Assembly: GCA_902363445.1 (NCBI GenBank)
Contig: CABJAB010000001.1
Location: forward strand, 62,001 to 126,000
Source of the DNA: Lachnospiraceae bacterium
GTDB lineage: Bacteria > Bacillota > Clostridia > Lachnospirales > Lachnospiraceae
Direction: 5' to 3'
DNA length: 64,000 nucleotides
Numbering within the stretch: position 1 is the first letter of the stretch; the number at the start of each line of letters is the position of its first letter. The notes below the pieces were generated by a model, which did no database searches, was not told where the DNA came from, and saw only the letters and a list, made by a program, of their open reading frames with translations. A program made the position numbers and the translations under genes. Shown here piece after piece: positions 13,055 through 23,630 of the stretch.

Positions 13055-15499
13055 TTAAACAGAAAATTTCAGTTTTCCATCCTCTGCCGTTACGGAAACT
13101 GTATCTCCTTTTTTCACGGCGCCGTCCAAAATCTCTTCCGCCAGTTTATCCTCGATCTCGCTCTGGATTGTCCGGCGCAGCGGCCGCGCGCCATATTTTT
13201 GATCGTACCCTTTGTCAATGATCCAGGCTTTCGCTGCGTCGTCCATTACCAGAGTAATGTCCATCTGCTCCTTCGTCCTGCCGCAGAGTCCCTTCATCAT
13301 GATGTCCACGATCTGTCCCATGTCCTCCTTGGTCAGCGCATGGAATACGATCGTCTCATCGATCCTGTTCAGGAATTCCGGCTTAAAGATCCGGCGGACC
13401 TCTTCCATCACGCCGCTCTTCATAAATTCATAGTCCTCTTTATCCGTGCTGGCGGCTCCGAAACCAAGCTTCTTCGGCTCAATGATCCGCGCCGCGCCTG
13501 CATTGGACGTCATGATGAGCACCGTATTCTTGAAATCTATTTTTCTGCCCTGAGCATCGGTTATGTGTCCGTCGTCCAGGACCTGGAGCAGAATATTGAA
13601 CACATCAGGATGCGCTTTCTCTATCTCATCAAAAAGTATCACGGAATACGGATTCCGGCGGACCTTTTCGCTGAGCTGCCCGCCTTCGTCATAGCCCACA
13701 TATCCAGGCGGCGATCCAACCATCTTGGATACGCTGTGCTTTTCCATGTACTCTGACATGTCAACCCGTATCATGGCGTTTTCCGTGCCGAACATGGCCT
13801 CCGCCAGCGCTTTCGAGAGCTCTGTTTTTCCTACGCCGGTAGGTCCCAGGAACAAAAACGAACCGATCGGACGCTTCGGATCCTTAAGGCCCACGCGCCC
13901 GCGGCGGATGGCCTTTGATACCGCCACCACGGCTTCCTCCTGCCCTACCACTCTTTCGTGGAGGATACTTTCCAGATTCTTAAGGCGCTCTGCCTCTCCT
14001 TCTTCCAGCTTTTTCACCGGTATCTTCGTCCAGCCAGACACGACATCGGCAATCTCATTTTCTGTAACATAGAGCTTTTTGCTGCTCTTCTCTTTTTCCC
14101 ATTTGAGCAGAATCTTTTCCTGACGTTCCTTCTTCTTCTGCTGCTTCTTCTTGATCTCGCCGGCTTTTTCGTAAGCTTCCGTCTGAATAGCCGCGACCTT
14201 CTGCTCCTCCAGCTGGGCAATATCCTCTTCCAGCTTTTTTATCTCCTCCGGCTCCACAAAGGTAGTCAGCCGCACCTTCGAGGATGCCTCGTCGATCAGG
14301 TCGATGGCCTTATCGGGCAGAAACCGGTCGTTGATATATCGGGCCGACAGATTCACCGCCGCCTGAATGGCATCTTCTGTGATCGTCACCTGATGATGCT
14401 CCTCGTATTTGGATTTAAGTCCCCTTAAAATGGAAATCGCTTCCTCTGCCGAGGGCTCTTCTACCATCACGGGCTGGAATCTTCTCTCCAAGGCCGCGTC
14501 TTTCTCGATATATTTCCGGTATTCGTCAATGGTCGTGGCCCCGATCAGCTGAATCTCGCCTCTGGCCAAGGAAGGCTTCAGGATATTGGACGCGTCTATG
14601 GCTCCCTCCGCGCCTCCGGCGCCGATGATGGTGTGTATCTCATCAATGAACAAAAGGACGTTGCCGTCTGCCCGCACTTCCTTCAGTACATTCTTGATTC
14701 TTTCTTCAAACTCGCCGCGGTATTTGGAACCGGCGACCATTCCGGACAGATCCAGCGTCATCACACGCTTTCCCTTTACCGTATCCGGAACATTTCCCTC
14801 TACGATTTTTCCCGCCAGCCCTTCCGCGATAGCGGTCTTGCCAACGCCAGGTTCGCCGATCAGGCAGGGATTATTCTTGGTCCGGCGGCTGAGGATCTGG
14901 ATCACTCTCTCGATCTCGTGCTCTCTTCCAATGACCGGGTCAAGCTTTCCTTCCTTTGCAAGAGCAGTCAGATCCCGGCTGTAATTGTCCAGTGTGGGCG
15001 TCGCGCTTTTTTCCTGCCCCTTACCTTTTCCTTCCAGCTCGTCCTTATACTGACTGGCGTCCGCTCCCATAGTAGCCAAAAGGTCCACGTACATCCTCTG
15101 GATGTTCACGTTCATGGTATTCAGAAGCCGCGTGGCGGAACAGTCACTGTCCTTGAGCATTGCGATCAAGATATGCTCGGTCCCGATCAGCGGGGACTTG
15201 AATTGTACAGCCTCCCGATAACTGTTCTCCAGCACCCTGGCGGCGCGGGGTGAATATCCTCCCCGGTCGGCCATATGCACCGGCGTCATCGGAGCTATCA
15301 GCTGCTGGACCAAAGCCAGCACCCGTTCTTCCTCTATCCCGTGGCTGGAAAGCACCTGGGCCGCCGCGCTGCTTCCTTCACGGATAAGCCCCAGGAGGAT
15401 ATGCTCGGTACCCACATATCCCTGCCCCAGAGCCTCCGCCATTCCCACGGCTAGCTGGAGTGCTTCCTCTGCTTTATTTGAAAACCTGTTGTTGTACAT
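13055..15499 (-). CDS. clpC: ATP-dependent Clp protease ATP-binding subunit ClpC
   Basis: 814 residues, the usual ClpC length. It has the double Clp N-domain (residues 1-145), a first AAA module with [15 protein letters not shown], a middle coiled coil with a UVR-like segment, and a second AAA module with [16 protein letters not shown]. ClpC unfolds substrates for ClpP, including proteins arginine-phosphorylated by McsB. AGGAGG lies five bases upstream of the ATG. Last gene of gntR-mcsA-mcsB-clpC. Confidence 0.97.
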   Translation of the reverse strand: MYNNRFSNKAEEALQLAVGMAEALGQGYVGTEHILLGLIREGSSAAAQVLSSHGIEEERVLALVQQLIAPMTPVHMADRGGYSPRAARVLENSYREAVQFKSPLIGTEHILIAMLKDSDCSATRLLNTMNVNIQRMYVDLLATMGADASQYKDELEGKGKGQEKSATPTLDNYSRDLTALAKEGKLDPVIGREHEIERVIQILSRRTKNNPCLIGEPGVGKTAIAEGLAGKIVEGNVPDTVKGKRVMTLDLSGMVAGSKYRGEFEERIKNVLKEVRADGNVLLFIDEIHTIIGAGGAEGAIDASNILKPSLARGEIQLIGATTIDEYRKYIEKDAALERRFQPVMVEEPSAEEAISILRGLKSKYEEHHQVTITEDAIQAAVNLSARYINDRFLPDKAIDLIDEASSKVRLTTFVEPEEIKKLEEDIAQLEEQKVAAIQTEAYEKAGEIKKKQQKKKERQEKILLKWEKEKSSKKLYVTENEIADVVSGWTKIPVKKLEEGEAERLKNLESILHERVVGQEEAVVAVSKAIRRGRVGLKDPKRPIGSFLFLGPTGVGKTELSKALAEAMFGTENAMIRVDMSEYMEKHSVSKMVGSPPGYVGYDEGGQLSEKVRRNPYSVILFDEIEKAHPDVFNILLQVLDDGHITDAQGRKIDFKNTVLIMTSNAGAARIIEPKKLGFGAASTDKEDYEFMKSGVMEEVRRIFKPEFLNRIDETIVFHALTKEDMGQIVDIMMKGLCGRTKEQMDITLVMDDAAKAWIIDKGYDQKYGARPLRRTIQSEIEDKLAEEILDGAVKKGDTVSVTAEDGKLKFSV

Positions 15500-15516
15500 A
15501 TTTTCCTCCTATTTCT

Positions 15517-16554
15517 TCAGACCAGCTCCGGCAGCATGGACCGGATGTAAGATGCCCTGGCCTGCTTTAAGTCTGTCTTTTCATTTTCCGGCGCCAGCAG
15601 CTTCATATTCGTTGGCTGTATCTCCATCATGAGCCCGTAGAAATTCAAGGGCTTCTTGAGCTGCAAAAGTCCTTCCATCTCACCTACGCGCACCTGAGAA
15701 AGATATGTCATCGCTTCCTTCACAGAAAGCTTCTTCGCATACCTCAGGACACCATAGGATTTATAAATCTCATCCTCCAGATCCAGCCTGTGGTTCCGGA
15801 GAGTCAGCGATTTTACCTTGCGTTCACTGGCCGCCAGGCGGTCCGCCATCTGCTGTACCAGCGCGATGATCTCCTCTTCGGTCTGCCCCAGCGTTTTCTG
15901 ATTGGACACTTCATAAAGGGAACCGTAGTTTTCGCTCCCTTCCCCATAGAGTCCCTGAACAGAAACCCCGAAGCGGCTCATCTCGCTCACCAGCTTGCCG
16001 AACTGTTTCCCGGCTGAGAGCATGGGAAGATGCAGCGTCACCGCCGCCCGCAGGCCCGTCCCCACGTTAGTGGGGTAGGCCGTCAGGTATCCATATTTTT
16101 CATGAAACGCATAGGCAAACCGCTCATTGATATAATCATCCAGGCGGCTGGCCTCGTTCCACAGCCCGTTCAGATCCACTTTATGAGAAAAGCACTGGAG
16201 CCGGATGTGATCTTCTCCGTCCAGCGTTATGCTGACCGTCTCATCTTCCGACAGCAGCAGACTTTCCGGGCCTTTTTTCTCCACTCCGGCCCCATTTATG
16301 GCACGGCGCTCTTTTAATGCCTCTTTCTCTTCCGTCCCCATCGCCGACAGGGGAATCGTATGAAAGATTCGTTTATCTACTGAACCGATATCTTTCAGTC
16401 CATTTTCCAGTTTGCCTACCAGCTCCGCGCCGTCCTCTTCCGCTAGCTTCACCGGAAAGGGATAATGCTCCAGGTTCCGCACCAGACGGATACGGCCTGC
16501 CAGAAAGACATCATGCTGGTCCTCCGTTTCCTGATACCATTTAAGCATCTGCAT
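15517..16554 (-). CDS. mcsB: Protein arginine kinase McsB
   Basis: 345 residues. Related to phosphagen kinases; it phosphorylates arginines on misfolded proteins and marks them for ClpCP. Recognisable family segments include RIRLVRNLEHYPFP at the start and YLTAYPTNVGTGLRAAVTLHLP in the catalytic core. The start overlaps the mcsA stop by 14 bases and has GGAGAGG upstream, so translation is coupled to its activator McsA. Arginine-phosphate recognition in the C-terminal part is expected from the family. Confidence 0.95.
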   Translation of the reverse strand: MQMLKWYQETEDQHDVFLAGRIRLVRNLEHYPFPVKLAEEDGAELVGKLENGLKDIGSVDKRIFHTIPLSAMGTEEKEALKERRAINGAGVEKKGPESLLLSEDETVSITLDGEDHIRLQCFSHKVDLNGLWNEASRLDDYINERFAYAFHEKYGYLTAYPTNVGTGLRAAVTLHLPMLSAGKQFGKLVSEMSRFGVSVQGLYGEGSENYGSLYEVSNQKTLGQTEEEIIALVQQMADRLAASERKVKSLTLRNHRLDLEDEIYKSYGVLRYAKKLSVKEAMTYLSQVRVGEMEGLLQLKKPLNFYGLMMEIQPTNMKLLAPENEKTDLKQARASYIRSMLPELV

Positions 16555-17098
16555 TCAACCTCTCCTTCAATTCTCTGATCTCATCCCTGTACTTCGCCGC
16601 CATCTCATACTCTTCTTCCCGGATGGCTTCCTGCAGCTTGGATGACAGGATTTCAATGGAGTTCTGGATATCTTCCGTTTTCTCCGTCCCCTCCTGGTCC
16701 TCTGTGGCTTCATGTCCATACAATGGGCGCTTCCCCGTATGGGTATCATTGCCCTGGATTTTCTTGATATTCTCGCTCATCAGCAAGTCGAATACCCGGT
16801 AACAATCCGGGCAGCCAAAGCGGCTGTCCTTTACAAAATCACTATATGCCGTATTGCAGGTGGGGCAGACCACCTGGTCCATGTCCATCTCATCGCTGTC
16901 CCCGCGTTCTGCGTCCAGCCCAAATAAATCCGACAAAAGCTTCCCTATCGGATAATCCGTATCAAACATCGCTGTATAATGTCCAAAATCCATCTCCTTG
17001 GCACAGTGGCTGCACAGGTTGTGTTCTGTCTTCACTCCGCTGATCACTTCCGTATATCGGATATTGGCCTCTCTTATTTTACATTTTTCACATAACAT
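16541..17098 (-). CDS. mcsA: McsA-like zinc-finger protein with UVR motif
   Basis: 185 residues. Four CxxC pairs are visible (CEKC, CSHC, CPTC, CPDC), as expected for the zinc fingers of McsA. The C-terminal UVR motif is LQEAIREEEYEMAAKYRDEI. McsA activates the arginine kinase McsB and helps target ClpC. GGGAGGA lies seven bases upstream of the ATG. It lies between the GntR regulator and mcsB. Confidence 0.93.
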   Translation of the reverse strand: MLCEKCKIREANIRYTEVISGVKTEHNLCSHCAKEMDFGHYTAMFDTDYPIGKLLSDLFGLDAERGDSDEMDMDQVVCPTCNTAYSDFVKDSRFGCPDCYRVFDLLMSENIKKIQGNDTHTGKRPLYGHEATEDQEGTEKTEDIQNSIEILSSKLQEAIREEEYEMAAKYRDEIRELKERLNADA

Positions 17099-17137
17099 GG
17101 TCTATCCTCCCAAACTCAGCCTGCCAGGATCCGGGCC

Positions 17138-17554
17138 TTACTCCATATCGGAGCAGTCCTCCGAAGCTTCCGGCGAACAGTCAAACTGGTTCATCACCAT
17201 ATCCACCAATTCATGGATCTCCGTCCGGCTGATGTTTTTACATGCCGCTTTCGCAAGCAGCACCTGCATGTCGGACATCAGTTCTTCCATTGCCCGCATT
17301 TTATCAAAGTCGACGGCAATTACGGCTCCCCTCCGGCGGTCCAGCTTTACAAAACCTTCCTGCTTCAGGACCGTATATGCCTTATTTACCGTATGCATGT
17401 TAATTCCAATGGTGTCAGCCAGACTCCTGACCGACGGGAGGGCTTCTCCCTCTTTAATGGTTTCGGTGGCGATGCCAATGATGATCTGATTTCTCAGCTG
17501 TATATATAGTGCTTCGTCACTGTTAAAATCTATTTTCATTATCATCTTCTTCAC
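17138..17554 (-). CDS. GntR-family (YtrA-type) transcriptional regulator heading the clpC operon
   Basis: 138 residues. The N-terminal winged helix contains LPSVRSLADTIGINMHTVNKAY, diagnostic of GntR; the C-terminal part is a short alpha-helical segment, so the subgroup is YtrA. It occupies the position where Bacillus and many relatives have the class III heat-shock repressor ctsR. The likely start is GTG at 17554 after GAGG; ATGs at 17545 and 17539 are alternatives. A 12-bp palindrome overlaps the -10 of its promoter, so it probably represses itself and the stress genes behind it. Confidence 0.88.
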   Translation of the reverse strand: MKKMIMKIDFNSDEALYIQLRNQIIIGIATETIKEGEALPSVRSLADTIGINMHTVNKAYTVLKQEGFVKLDRRRGAVIAVDFDKMRAMEELMSDMQVLLAKAACKNISRTEIHELVDMVMNQFDCSPEASEDCSDME

Positions 17555-17573
17555 CCGGCCTCTTTCGTTATAT

Positions 17574-17585
17574 TTGTTATAACAA
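17574..17585. promoter_or_regulatory. Palindromic operator candidate for the GntR regulator
   Basis: TTGTTATAACAA is a perfect 12-bp palindrome that abuts the -10 box of the gntR-mcsA-mcsB-clpC promoter. The core TGTTATAACA recurs upstream of the glycosyltransferase operon at 52077-52086. Confidence 0.6.
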
Positions 17586-17613
17586 TATTAGCACAGTCTC
17601 ATAAGAATTGCAA
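17585..17613 (-). promoter_or_regulatory. Sigma-A promoter of gntR-mcsA-mcsB-clpC
   Basis: Minus strand TTGCAA (17613-17608) and TAATAT (17590-17585) with a 17-base spacer. No CtsR heptad repeat or CIRCE element is seen around it. Confidence 0.65.
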
Positions 17614-17651
17614 GTGGCAGTGTCTGGATGGAATCAGGATACCCCTCAGAG

Positions 17652-17688
17652 ACAAAAGTGCAGTCCCCTTCCGGGGCTGCACTTTTGT
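17652..17688. terminator. Terminator after the cadherin-like membrane protein gene
   Basis: ACAAAAGTGCAG pairs with CTGCACTTTTGT around a GC-rich centre. The A and T tracts inside the stem make it usable in both directions; it ends the minus-strand gene that stops at 17695. Confidence 0.8.
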
Positions 17689-17694
17689 TAGAAT

Positions 17695-19386
17695 CTATAA
17701 ATCAAAAATCTCAAAATCATCGTCGTCTTCCAAATTCTGAGAGGGTTTCCCGGCCGGCTGGGGCCTCACGGCCGGCTTTTTCTCGCCCGGCTGCTTCCGT
17801 TCCCGCCTCTCCGGTTCACGAACCGTTTGTTTCTCCGGAGCCGCCCCAGGCTGCTCCGGAGGCCGCTTCCCGGCTTTTTCCGCCGCCCGGTTCACGATAC
17901 TCTCCGCGTCGTCCGGCTTCACACTCCGGACGGAATCAGACAAAAGAGCCTCCAGCAGATCAAAATCCGCGTCCAGATCATCCTCTTCTTCATCCGAAGC
18001 TTTGGGCTGTTCCGTCTCTTCTTCCTCTTCAGCCGGCAGCTCCTCATACGCTTCGTATCCGGCTTCCTCCTGATAATCTTCGCTTTCTGCTTCGACCGGC
18101 GCAGAATCTGTCTCCAGTTCTGAAGCATGCTCCTCTGTGGATGCCCACGCAGGCTCCTCACCCGCTTCATCCTCGGCATCTAGATCATAGGGTTCCTCAT
18201 CATAAGCCTCTCCGTCATAAAGCCCATCATCAGAGGACCCTTCTTCGTAAGGCTCATCATCATAGGTTTCCTCCTCATAAGGCTCTTCTTCTTCATAGGA
18301 TTCTTCGTCATAAGATTCTTCGTCGTAGGATTCTTCCTCGTAAGGCTCCTCGTCATAAGGCTCTTCTCCGGCTTCCTCATAATCATCTTCATCCGGCTCT
18401 CCGCCATAGCCTCCGCGGGGACCGTCATCATGAAAGTCATCCTCCCCACGCCCATTTCTTCTCCGGGTCATGGCGGCAGTAAAGGCTATCAAAAGGATAA
18501 AGCACAGCACAGAAAGACCAATAATGATCAGCATCCGGGTTTTCATGGACTTCTGATAAGCTTCCTGGGCCTTCTGCAGCTGCACCTGTGAAATCTCATT
18601 CTCCTGTCCGGCCGACAGGATGCCGTCCGGCGCCGTGATCACGGTGCCTTCTGTCTCATCATAGATATAAAACGCCGTTTTTCCGGTCTCGTCGGTCCCG
18701 TATATCAGGTAAAACCCTTCCACATCATATTCTGAGGGGAACTTCCAGACCTTTACAGTCTGTTCCCCGATTTTCAGATCCATTGCCGTATATCCATCCG
18801 GTATCGCGGATGCGTCCGGCTCAGACAGGGTATACGTCTTGCCCGTAGTTGTGATCGTGCCTGCGGAAGCAGAGCTGGAGCTCTGAGACTCCTGGCCTTC
18901 CGTACTGCCCGCTTCTGTAGCGGCGGCAGAACTGTTGACCAGAGGATTATCAGCAATCTGACTCTCAGAAGACTCTGCAGCCGTACTTTCATTTCCTGCT
19001 GCGGAGGACTGTGTCTCACCGGCGCTGCGCACTGCCTGGATGGTATATTTGGCCGTCGTCACCCCGTCGGCCGCCGTCACATTTATGATGACAGTATTCG
19101 TCCCCACCTTCAGGCCGGAATTTCCGGCTATCACCATCTTGGCCCCGCTGTCAGAGGTCTTGGCATTTACCAGAAGCTTATCACAGTCCGCTCCCACCTC
19201 TACCTGATATTCATACACATCGGATGAAAATTCAGGACTGATCGTGCCCGGCGAAATCTCTAAAGAAGCCAGCGACGCGTCGTTGGCCCCATTGGTCCCC
19301 GCAGCGAATGACGTAATTCCCATTCCAAACAGCAGGATGCAGCATATGATTAAAACAGAAAATATTCGTTTTGTTTTTTTCTCCAT
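17695..19386 (-). CDS. Membrane-anchored protein with cadherin-like beta-sandwich domain and long acidic tail
   Basis: 563 residues. A signal peptide (IFSVLIICCILLFGMGITSFAAG) is followed by a cadherin-like beta-sandwich domain, about residues 35-115, of the PF12733 type (LEISPGTISPEFSSDVYEYQ). A Ser/Ala-rich linker and a second extracellular segment follow to about 280, then one membrane helix (MLIIIGLSVLCFILLIAFTA). The C-terminal half, presumably cytoplasmic, is highly acidic, with a run of near-repeats such as EEPYDEEPYEEESYDEES, and ends FEIFDL. Function is unknown. The promoter is duplicated together with a 109-bp unit. Confidence 0.8.
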   Translation of the reverse strand: MEKKTKRIFSVLIICCILLFGMGITSFAAGTNGANDASLASLEISPGTISPEFSSDVYEYQVEVGADCDKLLVNAKTSDSGAKMVIAGNSGLKVGTNTVIINVTAADGVTTAKYTIQAVRSAGETQSSAAGNESTAAESSESQIADNPLVNSSAAATEAGSTEGQESQSSSSASAGTITTTGKTYTLSEPDASAIPDGYTAMDLKIGEQTVKVWKFPSEYDVEGFYLIYGTDETGKTAFYIYDETEGTVITAPDGILSAGQENEISQVQLQKAQEAYQKSMKTRMLIIIGLSVLCFILLIAFTAAMTRRRNGRGEDDFHDDGPRGGYGGEPDEDDYEEAGEEPYDEEPYEEESYDEESYDEESYEEEEPYEEETYDDEPYEEGSSDDGLYDGEAYDEEPYDLDAEDEAGEEPAWASTEEHASELETDSAPVEAESEDYQEEAGYEAYEELPAEEEEETEQPKASDEEEDDLDADFDLLEALLSDSVRSVKPDDAESIVNRAAEKAGKRPPEQPGAAPEKQTVREPERRERKQPGEKKPAVRPQPAGKPSQNLEDDDDFEIFDL

Positions 19387-19412
19387 ATTGTCTCCTCGAA
19401 CCGGCTCACTCA

Positions 19413-19652
19413 GCTTCTCTCGATATTATTCCATGTCCACACGCGGACACGGGCCTCCGGCGGTTGTGCAGCTGTCTTCTGCAGTATATGCAGAAGCCGC
19501 CTATGCACAGGTATAATATCTTGCTTCTCTCGATATTATACCATGTCCAAAATGGACACGGGCCTCCGGCGGTTGTGCAGCTGTCTTCTGCAGTATATGC
19601 AGAAGCCGCCTATGCACAGGTATAATATCTTGCTTCTCTCGATATTATACCG
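19413..19652. repeat. 109-bp tandem repeat, two units plus a partial third, in the leader of the cadherin-like gene
   Basis: Units start at 19413, 19523 and 19632 (period 110 then 109); the third holds only about 20 bases. The two full units are nearly identical except around the small GTCC/GGAC hairpin. Each contains CTTCTGCA/TGCAGAAG and TGTGCA/TGCACA inverted repeats. At each unit junction GTATAATATC and GATATTATAC form a perfect ten-base inverted repeat with an 11-base spacer (19511-19541 and 19620-19650). Confidence 0.9.
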
Positions 19653-19673
19653 AGTTCCGGCGTTCATTGTCAA
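19644..19673 (-). promoter_or_regulatory. Sigma-A promoter of the cadherin-like gene, -10 inside an inverted repeat
   Basis: Minus strand TTGACA (19673-19668), 18 bases, TATAAT (19649-19644). The -10 lies in the inverted repeat 19620-19650. A second TATAAT at 19540-19535, preceded by TGG as an extended -10, lies in the duplicated unit, so a secondary promoter is possible. The leader to the start codon is about 250 bases. Confidence 0.75.
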
Positions 19674-19698
19674 CCGCACGGAAAAAGATTCGAAAAGA

Positions 19699-20067
19699 TT
19701 AAGAATTGAGTGTAAACTTTAATTTCTCCGTCCATTCTTTCTCCCGGAATCCAGTAAGGACGAAATCCTCCCCTACCAAAACCGGCCTTTTCACCAGCAT
19801 TCCATCGGCAGCCAGAAGGGAAAGCTGCTCTTCTTCACTCATATCCGGAAGCTTATCCTTTAATTCCAGAGCCTTATATTTCATGCCGCTGGTATTAAAG
19901 AACCGTTTCAGAGGCAGACCGCTTTTTTCTTTCCATGCTTTCAGCTCCTCCGCCGTGGGGATCTCCTCCACAATGTGACGGTCTTTAAATTCTACGCCAT
20001 TTTCTTCCAGCCATTTTTTTGCCTTCTGGCAGGTACTGCATTTCGGATATTCCACAAATAAGACCAT
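19699..20067 (-). CDS. ArsC/Spx-type thioredoxin-fold reductase family protein
   Basis: 122 residues. The N-terminal motif is EYPKCSTCQKAKKWLEENG, a CxxC form of the ArsC/Spx/YffB family. The C-terminal part has LLAADGMLVKRPVLVG, where the family Arg is in place. Members include glutaredoxin-dependent arsenate reductases and regulators such as Spx; no ars genes are nearby and Spx proteins usually lack this spacing, so the role is unsettled. The start ATG at 20067 has AAAGGGGGAG upstream; the open frame reaches 20229 but without a ribosome binding site. Confidence 0.85.
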   Translation of the reverse strand: MVLFVEYPKCSTCQKAKKWLEENGVEFKDRHIVEEIPTAEELKAWKEKSGLPLKRFFNTSGMKYKALELKDKLPDMSEEEQLSLLAADGMLVKRPVLVGEDFVLTGFREKEWTEKLKFTLNS

Positions 20068-20111
20068 ATAAACTCCCCCTTTCTCTATAAAATTAAAAAG
20101 GACACCGTGAG

Positions 20112-20190
20112 TATAACTATACCTTGACGCACGAAGTGCGCCTGCCCGGAGGGCATGAATTAAGAGGTGCCCTTGGGTATACCTTGTAAT
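20112..20190. repeat. Palindromic intergenic element flanked by TATACCTT direct repeats
   Basis: Two copies of TATACCTT (20118-20125 and 20178-20185) flank two tight hairpins, GCAC-GAA-GTGC and GCCC-GGA-GGGC. The arrangement resembles REP or IS200/IS605-end-like palindromic elements. No second copy is seen in this window. It lies between the ArsC-like gene and repeat copy A. Confidence 0.5.
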
Positions 20191-20228
20191 ACTTTCAAAT
20201 AAGTTTTTTCTGTCTGAATTACGAGGCA

Positions 20229-20486
20229 AAAGGAAATCCGATTCTTTTCCGGAATCAAAGGAACAAAAATCATCCGAAATGGTGCGGCAGAAAAGATACC
20301 GGCAGAAAGCTTCCGGGCCGGCCTAAAGGTGAGCGCCGCAGGGCAGGGACTGATGTTCCCCAGGCGGAGGGAGGCAGAAACGGAAATTCCGATTCTGTTT
20401 CTGAGTGAACAGGAGACGGGAAATCATAAAGATTTCCCGTCGACATGTGAGCGGCACTCCCAAAGCAGGGATAAGGCGGCCCCTCC
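20229..20486 (-). repeat. Structured dispersed repeat, copy A (single truncated unit)
   Basis: About 250 bases closely similar to one half of copies B (39465-40141) and C (52292-52985). Shared landmarks include AAAGGTGAGCGCCGC, the stem GACGGGAAATC/GATTTCCCGTC (20415-20441) and the stem CAGAAACGGAA/TTCTGTTTCTG (20375-20403). It ends abruptly just before the glyA stop and lacks the outer 90 or so bases found in B and C. Confidence 0.88.
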
Positions 20487-20492
20487 AGAGAT

Positions 20493-21731
20493 TTAATACA
20501 GCGGATATTTATCCGTCAATTCCTTCACCATGGCTTTTGCCTTTGCCGTATTGGCTTCATCCTGTGTGATCACCAGACGGATGGCTTCTGCAATGGTTTC
20601 CATATCCGCTTCAACCACACCGCGGCTGGTGATCGCCTGGGCTCCCAGACGAATGCCGCTGGTCACGAAGGGCTTCTCCGGATCATTGGGAATAGCGTTC
20701 TTGTTGCAGGTAATGTTAGCCGCATCCAGCAGCTTTTCCGCTGCTTTTCCGGTCACGCCAACTGGACGGAGGTCCACGAGCATCAGATGGTTATCGGTGC
20801 CGCCTGATACGATGTCAAAACCTCTCTTTATCAGCTCCTCTGCCAGCTTGGCCGCATTTTTCTTCGTCTGAGCCATGTATGTCTTGAAGCTGGGATCCAG
20901 AGCTTCTTTAAAGCATACGGCCTTGGCCGCGATCACATGCATCAGCGGGCCGCCCTGAATGCCAGGGAACACCGCTTTGTTGAAGTTGAATTTTTCCTGC
21001 ATCTCATTGCTGGAAAGGATCATCCCGCCTCTCGGGCCGCGGAGTGTCTTATGGGTCGTGGTCGTAGTCACATGAGCGTAAGGGATCGGGCTCATATGAA
21101 GTCCGGCGGCCACCAGACCGGCGATATGGGCCATATCCACCATCAGATATGCTCCCACCTCATCGGCGATTTCCCGGAAGGTTTTAAAATCAATCTCTCT
21201 TGCATAAGCGCTGGCGCCTGCCACGATCAGCTTCGGCTTGCACTCGTGGGCGATCCGGCGCACTTCTTCATAGTCGATCACGCCGGCGTCTGTCACACCG
21301 TAGGGCACCACATGGAAATAAGAACCGGACATATTCACGGGGCTTCCATGGGTCAGATGTCCGCCATGGGCCAGGCTCATCCCCATCACCGTGTCTCCGG
21401 GCTTCAGCATCGCAAAGAAGACAGCCATATTGGCCTGTGCGCCGGAATGGGGCTGCACATTGACATATTCACAGCCAAACAGCTCTCTGGCACGCTCCTG
21501 GGCGACCGTCTCCACCACGTCTACGAATTCGCATCCGCCGTAATAGCGCTTTCCCGGATATCCTTCCGCATACTTATTGGTCAGGGGGCTTCCCATGGCC
21601 GCCATGACGGCCTTGCTCACAAAGTTTTCAGAAGCGATGAGCTCGATGTGGCTCTGCTGCCTTCCCAGTTCGTCCTGCATCGCCTGAGCGATAACGGGAT
21701 CGTAGGAAGATACCTCTTCAAATGAATACAT
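20493..21731 (-). CDS. glyA: Serine hydroxymethyltransferase
   Basis: 412 residues. Converts serine and tetrahydrofolate to glycine and methylene-tetrahydrofolate. The PLP lysine lies in [15 protein letters not shown], and the N-terminal signature [14 protein letters not shown] is canonical. GGAGG lies upstream of the ATG. The gene stands alone between repeat copy A and aspS; no glycine riboswitch is seen upstream. Confidence 0.97.
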   Translation of the reverse strand: MYSFEEVSSYDPVIAQAMQDELGRQQSHIELIASENFVSKAVMAAMGSPLTNKYAEGYPGKRYYGGCEFVDVVETVAQERARELFGCEYVNVQPHSGAQANMAVFFAMLKPGDTVMGMSLAHGGHLTHGSPVNMSGSYFHVVPYGVTDAGVIDYEEVRRIAHECKPKLIVAGASAYAREIDFKTFREIADEVGAYLMVDMAHIAGLVAAGLHMSPIPYAHVTTTTTHKTLRGPRGGMILSSNEMQEKFNFNKAVFPGIQGGPLMHVIAAKAVCFKEALDPSFKTYMAQTKKNAAKLAEELIKRGFDIVSGGTDNHLMLVDLRPVGVTGKAAEKLLDAANITCNKNAIPNDPEKPFVTSGIRLGAQAITSRGVVEADMETIAEAIRLVITQDEANTAKAKAMVKELTDKYPLY

Positions 21732-21793
21732 TTTATTTCCTCCATTTAAGTGATTTATAGTGATATTTAGATAACATAGTAAATCAGGAGCTT

Positions 21794-23593
<1,800 letters not shown>

Positions 23594-23630
23594 TTCTTCC
23601 ACGTCCTTTCTTATAGGGAATTTCTCGCTG

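Noticed and set aside
17555..17640. CtsR operator or CIRCE element
   Set aside because: No heptad direct repeat of the GGTCAAA type and no nine-base CIRCE inverted repeat is present upstream of the clpC operon.
19413..19652. CRISPR array
   Set aside because: The repeated unit is 109 bp and tandem without unique spacers, and no cas genes are near.
20229..20486. Insertion sequence remnant with coding potential
   Set aside because: No transposase-like frame, no terminal inverted repeats at the ends; the matching copies elsewhere are also non-coding.
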